The translations under genes and the position numbers were made by a program. Below the pieces are notes generated by a model that ran no database searches, had not been told where the DNA came from, and saw nothing but the letters and a program-made list of their open reading frames with translations. This document shows, one piece after another, positions 46,362 through 57,160 of a stretch of DNA of 64,000 nucleotides; position 1 is the stretch's first letter; each line of letters starts with the position of its first letter. Location: NCBI GenBank assembly GCA_004369085.1, contig ML210150.1, positions 310,001-374,000 of the forward strand. Direction: 5' to 3'. The DNA comes from Coprinopsis marcescibilis. Lineage: Eukaryota; Basidiomycota; Agaricomycetes; Agaricales; Psathyrellaceae.

Positions 46362-48753
46362 ATGCCTACCGTTGCTGTTGACAAGGCAGATCTCTGGGAG
46401 AGACTTGGGAACGAGTACAGTGAGCGGCAATTCAATACGATTCTTATCTCTACCTGATTTCAGCGCGATCCATCTAGCGACAGAAGAATTCGATAAACTT
46501 TGCTTTGACTATGGGCTGGAATTAGACGAGGATGTGCGTGTGTCTGTATACAATTTCTTTCCTACTGTCTTACACCCAGCTCTAGACAACAAAAGAAGTT
46601 GAAGAGGCCATTGCTAAAGGTCTACCTGCCGAGCGTCCGGTCAGCATATGTCAACCTGCCCAGTCACTGAAGCTGAATCAGATCTAGCAACTTAAAATCG
46701 AAATCCCCGCCAATAGGTATATATCCAAAGGTTCAATAAGCCAATACCAATGAAAAGGCTGATAACTCTTGCAGATATGACTTACTTTGCATTGAAGGAA
46801 TCTCCAGAGCTTTGAACGTCTTCCTGGGACGGACTGAGGCGCCAAAGTATAGGCTCGTATACCCCGAAGGCGGAGAAACAGAGCTTCTTACCACTACAAT
46901 TGATCCAGAAGTAAAGTACCTTGTTGAACATCTTGTCCCGTTTTCTAATTTCACTCTGGTACCGTTGTCTAAATCTAGACCGCTCAAGTCCGACCTCTCT
47001 TCGCGTGTGCTGTCTTGCGCAACGTGAAGTTCACGGAGCGCTCTTACGCGTCTTTTATGGACCTCCAGGACAAATTGCACCAAAACATCTGTCGTAGGAG
47101 GCAGCTCGTTGCTATTGGGACTCATGATCTGGATACTCTTACCCCTCCTTTCCGATATCAGGCCAGGCCACCGCAAAACATCAAATTCGTTCCCTTGGGC
47201 AAAGACAAGGCGTACACCGCGGAAGAGTTGATGACCTTGTATGAAGTGAGTGACGTCCGGATTACAATGTTTCTGAAGTACTGACGTGTTCGTGTAGTCA
47301 GAAAAGCACCTTGCTCGATATCTGCACATCATCCGCGACAAGCCCGTGTACCCCGTTATCTACGATTCCAAAGAGACCGTACTCTCCATGCCGCCAATCA
47401 TCAACTCTGAGCACAGTAAAATTACCCTCAACACCCGCAATATCTTCATCGACGTGACTGCGACGGACCAGACCAAGCTTGACATCGTCGTGAACATGGT
47501 TGCTACAATGTTCTCTGAATATTGCGAAGAACCCTTCACGTAAGAATAATCCTTTAGATGATAGATCCAATGCTAACACTAGGATGCAGAATCGAACCAG
47601 TGAAGGTTATCTTGCCAAGCGGCCAGACAAAGATTACCCCTGATCTTTCGGGTAGAGATATGGTAGCCCACGCTTCATATGTCAACTCCTGCACGGGCCT
47701 CAAGCTGTCAACGAAGGAGGTGGCAACACTGCTGGAAAGGATGTCGTTAGAGCAATCCCTCTCGAGTACCAACGCCGACGAGATCAACGTGCACATCCCA
47801 GCTACGAGGCCAGACATCCTCCACGAGTGCGATATCATGGAAGATGCTGCGATCGCTTATGGCTTCAACAACCTTCCGAAGATTTTCCCGACTACGAGCA
47901 CAGTTGCTCAACCTTTGGCTATCAGTAAACTCAGCGACGTCATACGATTGGAATGGGCTCTTGCAGGCTGGGTTGAGGTGTTGCCGTTGATTCTGGTCCG
48001 TTTACGCGTTTGCAGCTGGAATGACGAAACAAGACTGATTGATTGTATTCTCCGATTCAGTGCTCGCACGAAGAGAACTTTGAGTGGTTGAACCACGAGG
48101 ATGACAACAAGACCGCTGTCAAGATTGCCAACCCGAAGACTCTCGAGTTCCAAGTCGTCCGCACAACCCTGATTCCCGGTTTACTCAAGACCATTCGGGA
48201 GAACAAGACTCACCCCCTTCCCATCAAGGTCTTCGAAACCTCTGACGTCGTTTTCAAGGACACCAGCAGAGAGCGACAGGCCAGGAACGAGAGACATGCT
48301 GCTGCAGTGTGGTGCAATAAGACCGCAGGCTTTGAGATTGCCCATGGTATGCTTGATCGTGCCATGAAGATGCTGGAAATTCCTCGAATTGGCAGTCATG
48401 ACTTTGACAAGCCAACAGGATACTATATCAAGGAAACCTCTGGTGAGTGTAGTCACCGATGCAATGGATCAGTGATGTCAATGTGTTCTGTAGATGGGAT
48501 GTATTTCCCCGGCCGGGCAGCGACGATTTACTATCGACCTCCACCAAACCACCCGCGTCGACTCTTGTCACAGATCAAGGACAAAGTAGAAGCCGCCTTG
48601 CATCACAAACATGACATTGCGATCGGGAGCTTGGGCATTTTGCACCCCACTGTTCTGGAAAAGTTCGGAATCAACTTCCCGTGTTCTGCGCTGGAATTTT
48701 CCCTTGAGCCTTTCAAGAAACAGGTGCAAAAGATCTGGACAAATGACGAATAG
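46362..48753 (+). CDS. FRS1: Cytosolic phenylalanyl-tRNA synthetase beta subunit
   Basis: Structural and editing subunit of the PheRS heterotetramer. The ATG at 46362 opens [19 protein letters not shown]. Next come [20 protein letters not shown] and [18 protein letters not shown], then LKIEIPANR and [20 protein letters not shown] (B3-like region). Later blocks are [90 protein letters not shown] and [20 protein letters not shown]. The C-terminus ends [12 protein letters not shown] with stop at 48751-48753. About seven introns, about 610 residues. Family assignment is secure; both subunits needed for activity are in this window. Confidence 0.93.
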
Positions 48754-49028
48754 ATAGCTGGCGAAGAAACTGAAATGTTGAACTTGCGTGTAGTTACAGA
48801 GTATCTCAACCATCCAATTACATTATGGGGTTTGTATAAGCCACCACTGGCCAGGTTGTGGGTGAGGGTCTCCACATCTGGCAAGCCTACTCTCTAATCA
48901 AATAAGGACAATACTCTTTATTGCACAACACCCGTTATATTTAACACCCATCTACGCCTCTTCCTTCGACTATGTGACGTACAATCTCAGCAAATACGAA
49001 TAAAGTTATAAAGAGAAAAACATTTAGA

Positions 49029-50741
49029 TTATACGTCGTCGACAGAAACACCTGGACCAGAGATGACAACCTTGATGACACCCTTGCCATCATCGCTCTT
49101 GCCCTTTCTGGTGGCATTGAAAGCAGTGGGGGCATCCTCGAATTTGAATCTAAGTGAATCAATTAGACTTGTCTTGCTCCTCAAGCTCGCGCCGCCTTAC
49201 CTGTGAGTGACCAGGGGCTTCAGGTCAACTTTGCCTGACGCAACAAGACCGATTGCAAAAGGATAATCGCCAGGCTGGAAGGCGCCAAAGTTAGCAAATG
49301 TTACGATGATAATCCAGCTGACATACTCCGTATCTGAACGAGCCCTTGTAAACAACCTCCTTAGTGATAAGGACACCGATGTCAATGGTGACGTTGGGGT
49401 TACCCATGCCGACCTAGGTTGCATGGTAAGCATTGAGCAGCGTGAAGTAAACAATATGTGCACTGACCTGGACGAATGTTCCTCCGGATCCAACTACGTG
49501 GAGACCGGTTTGGATAGAGACTTCAGCACCGCTAGCATCGATGACAAGGTTGATAGACCCAGGGCCTCTTTCCGTGATTCCCAACGCCGACTTCAAAGCT
49601 TCAGCATTTCGTCGGCTGTAGTCAACCCGGCTTTCTCCCTCCAAGGCCTTAAGTGGAAGGAAGGAATCTGTGGCAGCATAACTCTTGGCGAATTCCAATC
49701 TTTCTGGGACAATATCGACGGCGACGACACGTGCGGCACCAAGTGCCTTTGCCACTGCCATGCAAAGAAGACCCACGGGACCGCATCCGAAAACTACGAT
49801 GGACTGATTGGCCTTGAATCCGCCAAGATTGGAGACCGAATGAACGCCAACAGACAGTGGTTCCATCTACAGCAAGTTGTCAGCAATGTATTCGTCACAA
49901 ACAAAGCACTAGACATGAACCATAGCACCGTCTTCAAGCGTAACATTGTCTGGGAGCGGGTATGCGAGATCTGCCGGGAGTTTATAGTACCGTCCAAGCG
50001 TTCCATCGTATGGCGGCGTTGCTGCGAAAACAATATCGGGACAAAGCTAGGATAACAATGTTAGTAGATAAGACGGACACCATAAAAGGCGGTTCTACCT
50101 CGTATTTTCCTATCTTGCAAGCATCACAGACGCCTGTTCGAAACAATGATTATCCATATGAGTGATGCGAAAGGGAGCTTGAGTCGTACGGCAAGTAGCC
50201 CCTGGCTCCAATGCAACGCGATCTCCGACTTTCAAGTGCTTGACTTTCGGGCCAACTAAGGTTGATACAATGAGCTTTGATTATGATTCAGTTTAAAACT
50301 CGGCAGACCTTTGGAAACAATCCCACTGGATTCATGACCAAGGACCTACATTGTGGCAGACTATCAGTATAGATAGAAATGATTCGTAACTGGTTTACCA
50401 TTGGACCGTTGCAGATAAAGTCCCCGATACGTCCATGAACCAGGTAATGGACCTGGAGGAGTGCCGTGGCGCAGTCAGTATCAGAAGGACGGCATTGAAC
50501 AGCGTTGCCATACATCGGAGCCGCAGATGCCTGAGCGAAGAGTCAGTGTCAGATCTCGTACAGCCCATCTCTACTGACCTGTCTTCTTTACCTCCACAAG
50601 TACTTCACTCCCGGTGACTAAACCGATTCAGTTGATTGTAGAACGGCAAAGTCATGACGAAGACCAACCCTCGGGAATGGGTCGTTGTTCGAAAACGACC
50701 GTTTCGATGGCTTGCAATACAAAAGATGGGTTATCCGACAT
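49029..50741 (-). CDS. Zinc-dependent xylitol/sorbitol dehydrogenase (D-xylulose reductase)
   Basis: A medium-chain, zinc-binding polyol dehydrogenase that oxidises xylitol to D-xylulose (or sorbitol to fructose) with NAD. The ATG at 50739-50741 opens MSDNPSFVLQAIETVVFEQR. Blocks present: VHYLVHGRIGDFICNGPMV; VLGHESSGIVSK (catalytic zinc GHE); GDRVALEPGATCR joined over an intron to VCDACKIGKYE (structural zinc cysteines); MVEPLSVGVHSVSNLGGF; and the Rossmann motif VFGCGPVGLL. It ends VISGPGVSVDDV with TAA at 49029-49031. About nine introns, about 380 residues. Substrate preference within this family cannot be read from sequence with certainty. It is divergent from the kinase. Confidence 0.85.
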
Positions 50742-51252
50742 GGTGTGAGAGGCTGTTGAGGGTAGAAAGGCAGTAAGCAGGCACAAGTCCTAGACATTGA
50801 TTTGATGGACAGACGTTTTATGCGACCGGACCGTCCATCCTATTCTCGGGGAGTTCTCGGAGAAGTAGTCTCCTTGTGGTCTGCCAATGGCAGCCGGAGC
50901 TTGGTGAGCCAATGTCTTACGTGGGGCTCCTGATTCTCCCGCTAAAGAGATGACATTCAAAGAAGTCTCGAAGTAGTTTCACAGTGGAAAGGATGATGGG
51001 GTCACTCAGGGGCTAAGCCAAATACACCAAAGCATCGCGTCGCCGGCCCGTCAAACACCGCGTCCCCTGTCTGACCGTGATGCGACCTCGCTCAGGTCAC
51101 GGTCAGTCTGCCATTGAACTGAACCATTCAGTCTGTTTCATTCACATGGCATATACCAGCCTGAGACTCTTCGAAAACCCTGGAATCGACTTCCACTTCC
51201 CTTATTATCTTCTCCCACCCAGCAAAGGTCAGCTGGCTTGACCTTATCCTAC
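50742..51252. other. Divergent promoter between the polyol dehydrogenase and the kinase
   Basis: About 510 bp with no supported coding frame. Its clearest internal structure is the 10-bp inverted repeat at 51071-51106. Confidence 0.5.
51071..51106. repeat. Perfect 10-bp inverted repeat in a divergent promoter
   Basis: CTGACCGTGA at 51071-51080 is mirrored exactly by TCACGGTCAG at 51097-51106, with a 16-bp spacer. The arms sit about 150 bp upstream of the kinase ATG. A pair of half-sites for a dimeric zinc-cluster or similar regulator, or an RNA stem in the leader, would both explain it. Confidence 0.65.
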
Positions 51253-52690
51253 ATGCCTCGAATGGTAGCAACCGATCTTATGCCCGACTTCGCTGGTCGA
51301 ACTGTGGGCAACCGCTTTCAACTCGACGAGAAGCTTGGTTCTGGTGCATATGGGAAGGTCTATCGTGCTCTTGACAAGCTTGCGCCTAACGCAGGTGCCC
51401 TGCATCGAGCTATCAAAATCCTCCATCGTCATCCTCCCGGTTCCGACAAAGACAGGACACAACAACGGGAATTCTGCGTCCATCTTCTAGTATCCGGACA
51501 CTCTAACGTTGTCACACTTCATCAGTTTTTCAACGACACTCTCTATGTCTACGCCATCATGGACCTTTGCTCTGGGGGCGACCTCTTCGCTGCTATCACG
51601 GAGAAGCAGTGGTACTCCAATCAATCCCGCAGAATCAAAGATACATACCTTCAGATATTGGATGCTGTTCAGCATTGTCATGATTTGGGTATCTTCCACC
51701 GCGATATTAAACCAGAGAACATCCTCTGTTCTGTGGATGGGGCGCGCATTCATCTTGCAGATTTTGGTTTGTCGACCAATTCCCCGTTTTCCGGCGATTT
51801 TGGATGTGGGAGCTCTTACTATATGAGCCCAGGTAAGTCGGAAATGATTTGTTGGTACCATCCTATCGCTAATTTGTGTCCTAGAATGTATCGGCAGCGG
51901 TCCTGGCGGTCGCATCACTCGATACTCCACTCGCCACAACGACATCTGGGCATTAGGCGTCGTGTTGACCAATATGACCACTGGGAGAAACCCTTGGAAG
52001 TATGCGTCGTTTGAAGACGAATGCTTCCTTGCATACAACAGGGACAGGAACTTCTTGAAGGGCGTTTTGCCCATTTCTGAAGAAGTCAATGGCATCCTAA
52101 AGCAGATTTTCGTCCTGGATTGGCATGTTCGTATGGGGCTTCCGGAACTGCGACAGAAGATAGTCGAGCTGGAGAGCATGTTCGAAGGCGAAAAGTCAAT
52201 TAAGCAGCCCAGGCCTCGCCATGCCGCCAACACTGTGGAGACGCAAACATCACCGGAACCCCGCCCAAGGGTTCATAGGAAACAAGCCGAAACAACCAAC
52301 CTATCCACACCTAGAACACCTCTGGAATCTGAGACTGCTTCAGCCGTGTCCGAGTCACCGACCCCGACGCTTTATTTTTCTGGAGGCCCGTTGTCGGCCC
52401 ATACGCCCGAAGACTCTCTTGCACCACCATCCGAATGCTCTGGATCCAGTGGAACTGACCGCAGTAAAGGCCCTAAAACCCCTGCGTCCGCGACAAGACC
52501 GGCCGATGCAGACGTCGCCATCACTGGAGAAATTCCCGAATTACGATTAGACAACCCCGCAGATGCGGTAGTACAAGAGGAGGCGCCGAGCGCGTTTTCT
52601 GTCGACAAAGATAAAGCGAAGCGCAAGAACGGAAAGTTACTTCGCTCTGCATTCCAACGGTTCAAAGGGCTTCAGTCCGGTACAGATTGA
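51253..52690 (+). CDS. Ser/Thr protein kinase of the Ran1/Sks1 type
   Basis: The ATG at 51253 opens MPRMVATDLMPDF. The kinase domain is complete: glycine loop EKLGSGAYGKVYRA, catalytic Lys in HRAIKILHR, catalytic loop FHRDIKPENIL, DFG in HLADFGLST, and the activation end SYYMSPE joined to CIGSG over the single clear intron (about 51832-51884). Then HNDIWALGVVLTNMTTGRNP. The C-terminal 170 residues are Pro/Ser/Thr-rich and disordered, closing with a basic end (RKNGKLLRSAFQRFKGLQSG). About 460 residues. The arrangement fits the fungal Ran1/Pat1, Sks1 and Vhs1 group, which act in meiosis and nutrient control. The target is unknown. Confidence 0.85.
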
Positions 52691-53008
52691 ACGCGTGAAG
52701 AGAGTCAGTGTGGGGAAGTTGTGTGCGGAACGCGTCATGTAATTATTGTCTGGACTCTGTATGTATCGCTCGGTAAAACGAGGGACCGCTCCACTTCGTT
52801 CGACCTCCAGGAATTTGTTGTTCTGAGCTCATGATTCGGAATTTAATTCGGAATTCGTATCGATCGATTATCAGGGGGGGAAATTTGCACGTGGTTTGTC
52901 GTCTTAAAGACGCCACTCCCAAAATATTTAAAACCTCAAGAACCAGTGGAATTCTCCCATCCTTCTTTACTCCCTCCCATTTTCTATCCATCCTAATCCT
53001 TTTGAACG
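52691..53008. promoter_or_regulatory. Promoter region of MET6
   Basis: 318 bp with no gene. It carries CACGTG at 52888-52893, a TATA-like TATTTAAA at 52925-52932, and a long CT-rich tract (about 52953-52999) just before the ATG. CT tracts at the transcription start are typical of strongly expressed fungal genes. Confidence 0.6.
52888..52893. promoter_or_regulatory. CACGTG E-box upstream of MET6
   Basis: Perfect CACGTG 116 bp before the MET6 ATG and 32 bp before the TATA-like element. In yeast, Cbf1 with Met4 binds this core at sulphur-amino-acid genes; the same use here is inference. Confidence 0.5.
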
Positions 53009-55683
53009 ATGGTCTCCTCCAGTGTTCTCGGTTTCCCTCGAATCGGTGAGAGTTCTCAATTGGTATTGATCGGATGAACATTGATCTCACAGTTGATCCT
53101 TAGGTGCCAACCGCGAGGTCAAAAAGGCCGTGGAGGCTTACTGGGCTGGAAAGATTTCTGCAGACGACCTCACAAAGGCTGCTGCCGACGTTAAGAAGGC
53201 CAGCTGGGAAAGCGTCAAAGCGCATGGTGTCGACTATGTTCCAAGGTATGAGGACTTACCCGATCGATCTGAAATATTTTTAATCGTGCTCCAGCGGCGA
53301 ATTTTCGCTCTACGACCATGTCCTCGACCATTCCGCCGCCTTTAACGTCATTCCCAAGCGTTACCAAGGCCTTGGTCTCTCCCCACTCGATGTCTATTTC
53401 GCGATGGGGCGTGGCCGTCAATCGGAAGGTGTCGATGTTCCCGCTTCCGAGATGAAGAAATGGTCCGTCAATCAAGCAACTTGAACCACTAATTATCTGA
53501 CCCTCTTTGTTCTTCAGGTTCGATTCCAACTACCACTTTGTCGTCCCCGAGTTCTCGGATGAGACCGATTTCAAGCTCAACTTCAACAAGGCTGTTGAAG
53601 AATTCAAGGAGGCTCAATCGCACGGCATCAACACCCGTCCCGTTGTCCTTGGCCCCGTTTCCTTCTTGGTTCTCGGCAAGGCCTCCAAGGAAGCCAAGCC
53701 TGGTTTCCAGCCAATTAGCTTGCTTCCCAAGCTCCTCCCGTTGTATAAGACCCTTCTCGCTGACTTGAAGGCCGCTGGTGCCGAGTGGGTCCAGGTTGAC
53801 GAACCCGTCCTTGTCCTCGATTCTGCTGCCGGCCTTGAGAAGGAGTTCACCACTGCCTACACCGAGCTTTCACCCGTCGCCCCCAAGATCCTCCTCACCA
53901 CTTATTTCTCTCGCCTCGACTCCAACTTGAATTACGTTGCCAAGCTCCCAGTTGCTGGTCTTCACATCGACCTTGACCGTGCTCCCGGTCAACTCGATGA
54001 GGTTCTCGCTGCCATCAAGCCCACCAACGTCATCCTCTCCTTGGGCGTTGTCTCTGGCCGAAACATCTGGAAAACCGATTTCGATGTTGCTATCAAGCTC
54101 GGCCAGAAGGCCATCGATACCCTCGGTACTGACCGCGTCATCGTCGCCACCTCCTCGTCTCTCCTCCACACCCCTGTCACCCTTGCCTCCGAAAACAAGC
54201 TGACCGAAGCTCAAAAGGATTGGTTTGCCTTCGCTCTCGAGAAGGCCGCCGAAGTTTCGACCATCGCATCTGTCCTGTCTGGCTCTCAGGATCCTGCCGT
54301 CGCCGCCGCTCTGGAAGCCAACAAGGTCTCCATCGCCAAGCGCCGCGATTTCGAAAAGAACTCTGATGACACCGTTCGCAAGCGTGTCGCAAGCATCACT
54401 CCTGATCAGCTTGAGCGCCAGAGCCCCTTCTCTGTTCGCAAGGATATTCAAGCCAAGCACCTGAACCTCCCTAAGTTCCCTACCACTACCATCGGTTCTT
54501 TCCCCGTAAGCGTCGCGACATATCCTGACGTAGGTATATATGCTAATAATTCACCTAAAGCAAACCAAGGAAATTCGTCAAGCACGTGCCAAGCTCAACA
54601 AGAAGGAAATCACCGAGGCAGAATACGAGGCGTTCATCAAGAAGGAGATTGAGTCTGTCGTTCGCTTCCAGGAGAGAATCGGCTTGGATCTCCTCGTCCA
54701 CGGTGAACCGGAGCGAAACGACATGGTCCAGTACTTCGGTGAACTTCTCAATGGCTTCGTCTTTACCCAGAACGCGTGGGTACAAAGCTATGGATCTCGG
54801 TAAGTTGCATTCATACCCATTCTGTTCAAACTATTAACTCTGTCCGCAGTTACGTCCGACCTCCCATCATTGTATCCGATGTGTCTCGCCCCGGCCCCAT
54901 AACTGTAAAATGGAGTAGCTACGCTCAGAGCCTCACCAAGTTGCCCATGAAGGGTATGTTGACTGGTCCCGTCACCATCCTCAACTGGTCTTTCCCTCGT
55001 GCCGATGTCTCTCGTGAACTCCAATCCAAGCAACTTGCTCTTGCCCTCCGCGACGAAGTTATCGACCTCGAGAAGGCTGGTATCAGCGCCGTCCAGGTCG
55101 ACGAGCCCGCTATCCGTGAAGGAGTAAGTCCCACTGTACCCATTACTTTGCTCGTTTTAACGATTCTTGTAGTTGCCCCTCCGTCGCGCTGACTGGGACG
55201 GGTACCTTAAGTGGGCTGTTGACTCCTTCAAGCTCGCCACCGCTGGTGTCACCGACAACCTGCAGACCCACTCTCACTTCTGCTACTCCGATTTCGACGA
55301 TATCTTCCCTTCCATCCAGCGCCTTGACGCTGACGTTATCTCGATCGAAGCTTCCAAGGCTGACATGAAGCTCCTCAACACCTTCAAGCAATACGGCTAT
55401 TCCAATCAGATTGGCCCTGGTGTCTACGATATTCACTCCCCTCGTGTCCCTGGCGGCCAGGAAATCAAGGATCGCCTTAAATCTATGCTCGATATCCTCC
55501 CCGACTCGCTGCTTTTCGTCAACCCTGATTGCGGTTTGAAGACTCGTGGCTGGAAGGAAACAGAATGTGAGTTCTTTTTTTAATTTACTCTTAGAGACGA
55601 CAGTTTTTGACCAAGCATTTTACACAGCCTCCCTCGTCAACCTCGTCGAAGCTGCAAAGTGGGCCCGACAGAATTATGCTTGA
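53009..55683 (+). CDS. MET6: Cobalamin-independent methionine synthase
   Basis: Transfers the methyl of 5-methyl-tetrahydrofolate polyglutamate to homocysteine, making methionine in the cytosol. The ATG at 53009 opens [13 protein letters not shown], the family's folate-binding start. The N-terminal barrel includes [36 protein letters not shown] and [10 protein letters not shown]. The C-terminal barrel has [17 protein letters not shown] (joined over an intron), [39 protein letters not shown], zinc ligands in HSHFCYSDF and [12 protein letters not shown]. It ends WARQNYA with TGA at 55681-55683. Seven or so introns, about 765 residues. Codon use is strongly biased to C-ending codons, fitting high expression. 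Confidence 0.96.
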
Positions 55684-56519
55684 GTGGACTTTTGTCTTCC
55701 GCTTCAACAGCGTTCGTGATCGGGTTAACTTATATAACAAAACTGCATACATTCTTTCGAACTTGATTTGGGCGGTTTGTGTTGGCTTGACCTTTGCGGT
55801 AGTTGTGGCGTGATATGCTGGCGGCGCTTCCTGCGCCAACTTTCAGCCAAAGCACAGAAAGAGACTGCTTTGCAGGCCCGCGGAGTGCTTCGAGTGTCAC
55901 TATAGAGGCAGGAACTTTGCGTGTGTGCAGTAGCAGTGTTCGGATTTCAACAATCCCCGGATTCTCATAGATTGCTTTGCTTAATATTAATCATTTGTTC
56001 TGTTCCTCCGATTCGTGAGGCAAAGTGGTTTCAATGATTGTCTACGAAATAAATGCTGATAATACAAGTGCTGTTGTTTGGAACAATTCCTCTAAATAGT
56101 ATACAAGGTTTGGAAGTGTCCGGTTCGCTCGAGTAAATGTCAAATGTTCTGTTGTATTCTTGTAGGCGTGTTGTTCTCGTCTGAGACTACCAAAGCCAGA
56201 ATACATCTGGCCAAGGTCATGATCTCGTGTCAAGTTTTGTGCGCGTGCGGTAGCGCTGGTGGCTAACGCGAAGCCTTTTAAACCCAGTGAAGGTACTACC
56301 GAACCTTGCGTTGATGGCTGTCGGCAATTTTTACATGCAGAGTTCCAATGCATGTGGCCTTGGCCAGGACTGCGACTCCACAAAAGCAAGGCCGCATGGC
56401 TAAGGTCGGGAATCACTGGCATACCGACACCTGCCCCAGCTGTTTATACAGCTCTGAGGTCGATGCCAGTACCCAGTAATTCCGAACGATCTTGTGTCCT
56501 CAAAGAAATGTCTCGGAAT
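55684..56519. other. Gap downstream of MET6
   Basis: About 840 bp, the longest gene-free stretch here. I find MET6 3' sequence with AT-rich patches and no frame with domain or splice support. No tRNA, snoRNA-like box pair or repeat was seen. Confidence 0.45.
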
Positions 56520-56765
56520 CTAGTCGAGTCCGAACCACTTCTTGAGAGACGACGTGTTGGACTTGACGGAAGAGGACACCGAGCTCCTGTCATCGAATGA
56601 ACGAGAGTTGGAGGCCTTGGGTTGGCGCAAAAGGCTACCAAATTCGTTACACAACATGTGGTTGTCCCGAGGGTTGGAGGCCGAGGAGAAGAGGCTGAAC
56701 GCATTGGGAGCGCAGGTGGAAACGGGAAACAGTCCGTAAGAGGAGGTAGAGGAAGAGCGAGACAT
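56520..56765 (-). CDS. Possible small Ser-rich protein (81 residues)
   Basis: A single-exon frame starts at ATG 56763-56765 (MSRSSSTSSYGLFPVS) and stops at 56520-56522. It is Ser-rich, with a Ser/Arg stretch (SRSFDDRSSVSSSVK) and a compact hydrophobic end, SLKKWFGLD. A TATA-like TTATAT lies about 10-15 bp upstream of the ATG, on the same strand. Small Ser-rich proteins ending in a Lys-Lys-aromatic motif occur in agaric genomes, but I recognise no named family. Convergent with MET6 and upstream of nothing else. It may be a chance frame. Confidence 0.35.
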   Translation of the reverse strand: MSRSSSTSSYGLFPVSTCAPNAFSLFSSASNPRDNHMLCNEFGSLLRQPKASNSRSFDDRSSVSSSVKSNTSSLKKWFGLD

Positions 56766-57160
56766 GGATGATATAAAAGGTGGGGATGAAAGCAAAAAAA
56801 TCACAGCGACTAGTCAAAGTGCTTGATTCAAAGAGGTGGAGAAGGTAAAAAGGTAGTAGAAGAAAGTGGGCAAGAACGTTTGGGTGAGCAACTCCTTGAG
56901 GTGCTGAGGTTTCAGAATGAAAATGGCTGGCATTTATACATTTCCAGACAATGCCATGGGCGATAGCCATTCAACTCGATCCCATCCCCCTATCCCTTTT
57001 CACGATTACCTCAAAAGGCATCTTTCGCTATTCTACAAATACCTGCAAGCAGCGCTGCTTGGCAAATCGCCGTGGCAACGGCGGCGGCAATCACGGACAA
57101 ATATGTATGTAACCGGATGTCCAAATAAAGTTGTGATGGACGCTTGGCATGCAAACAGCA
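56766..57160. other. Gap between the small ORF and photolyase
   Basis: About 395 bp. Promoter of the small ORF and 3' region of the photolyase. Nothing else supported. Confidence 0.45.

Noticed and set aside
55684..56519. RNA gene or mobile element in the long gap after MET6
   Set aside because: No tRNA signature, snoRNA box pair, terminal repeats or transposase frame found by eye.
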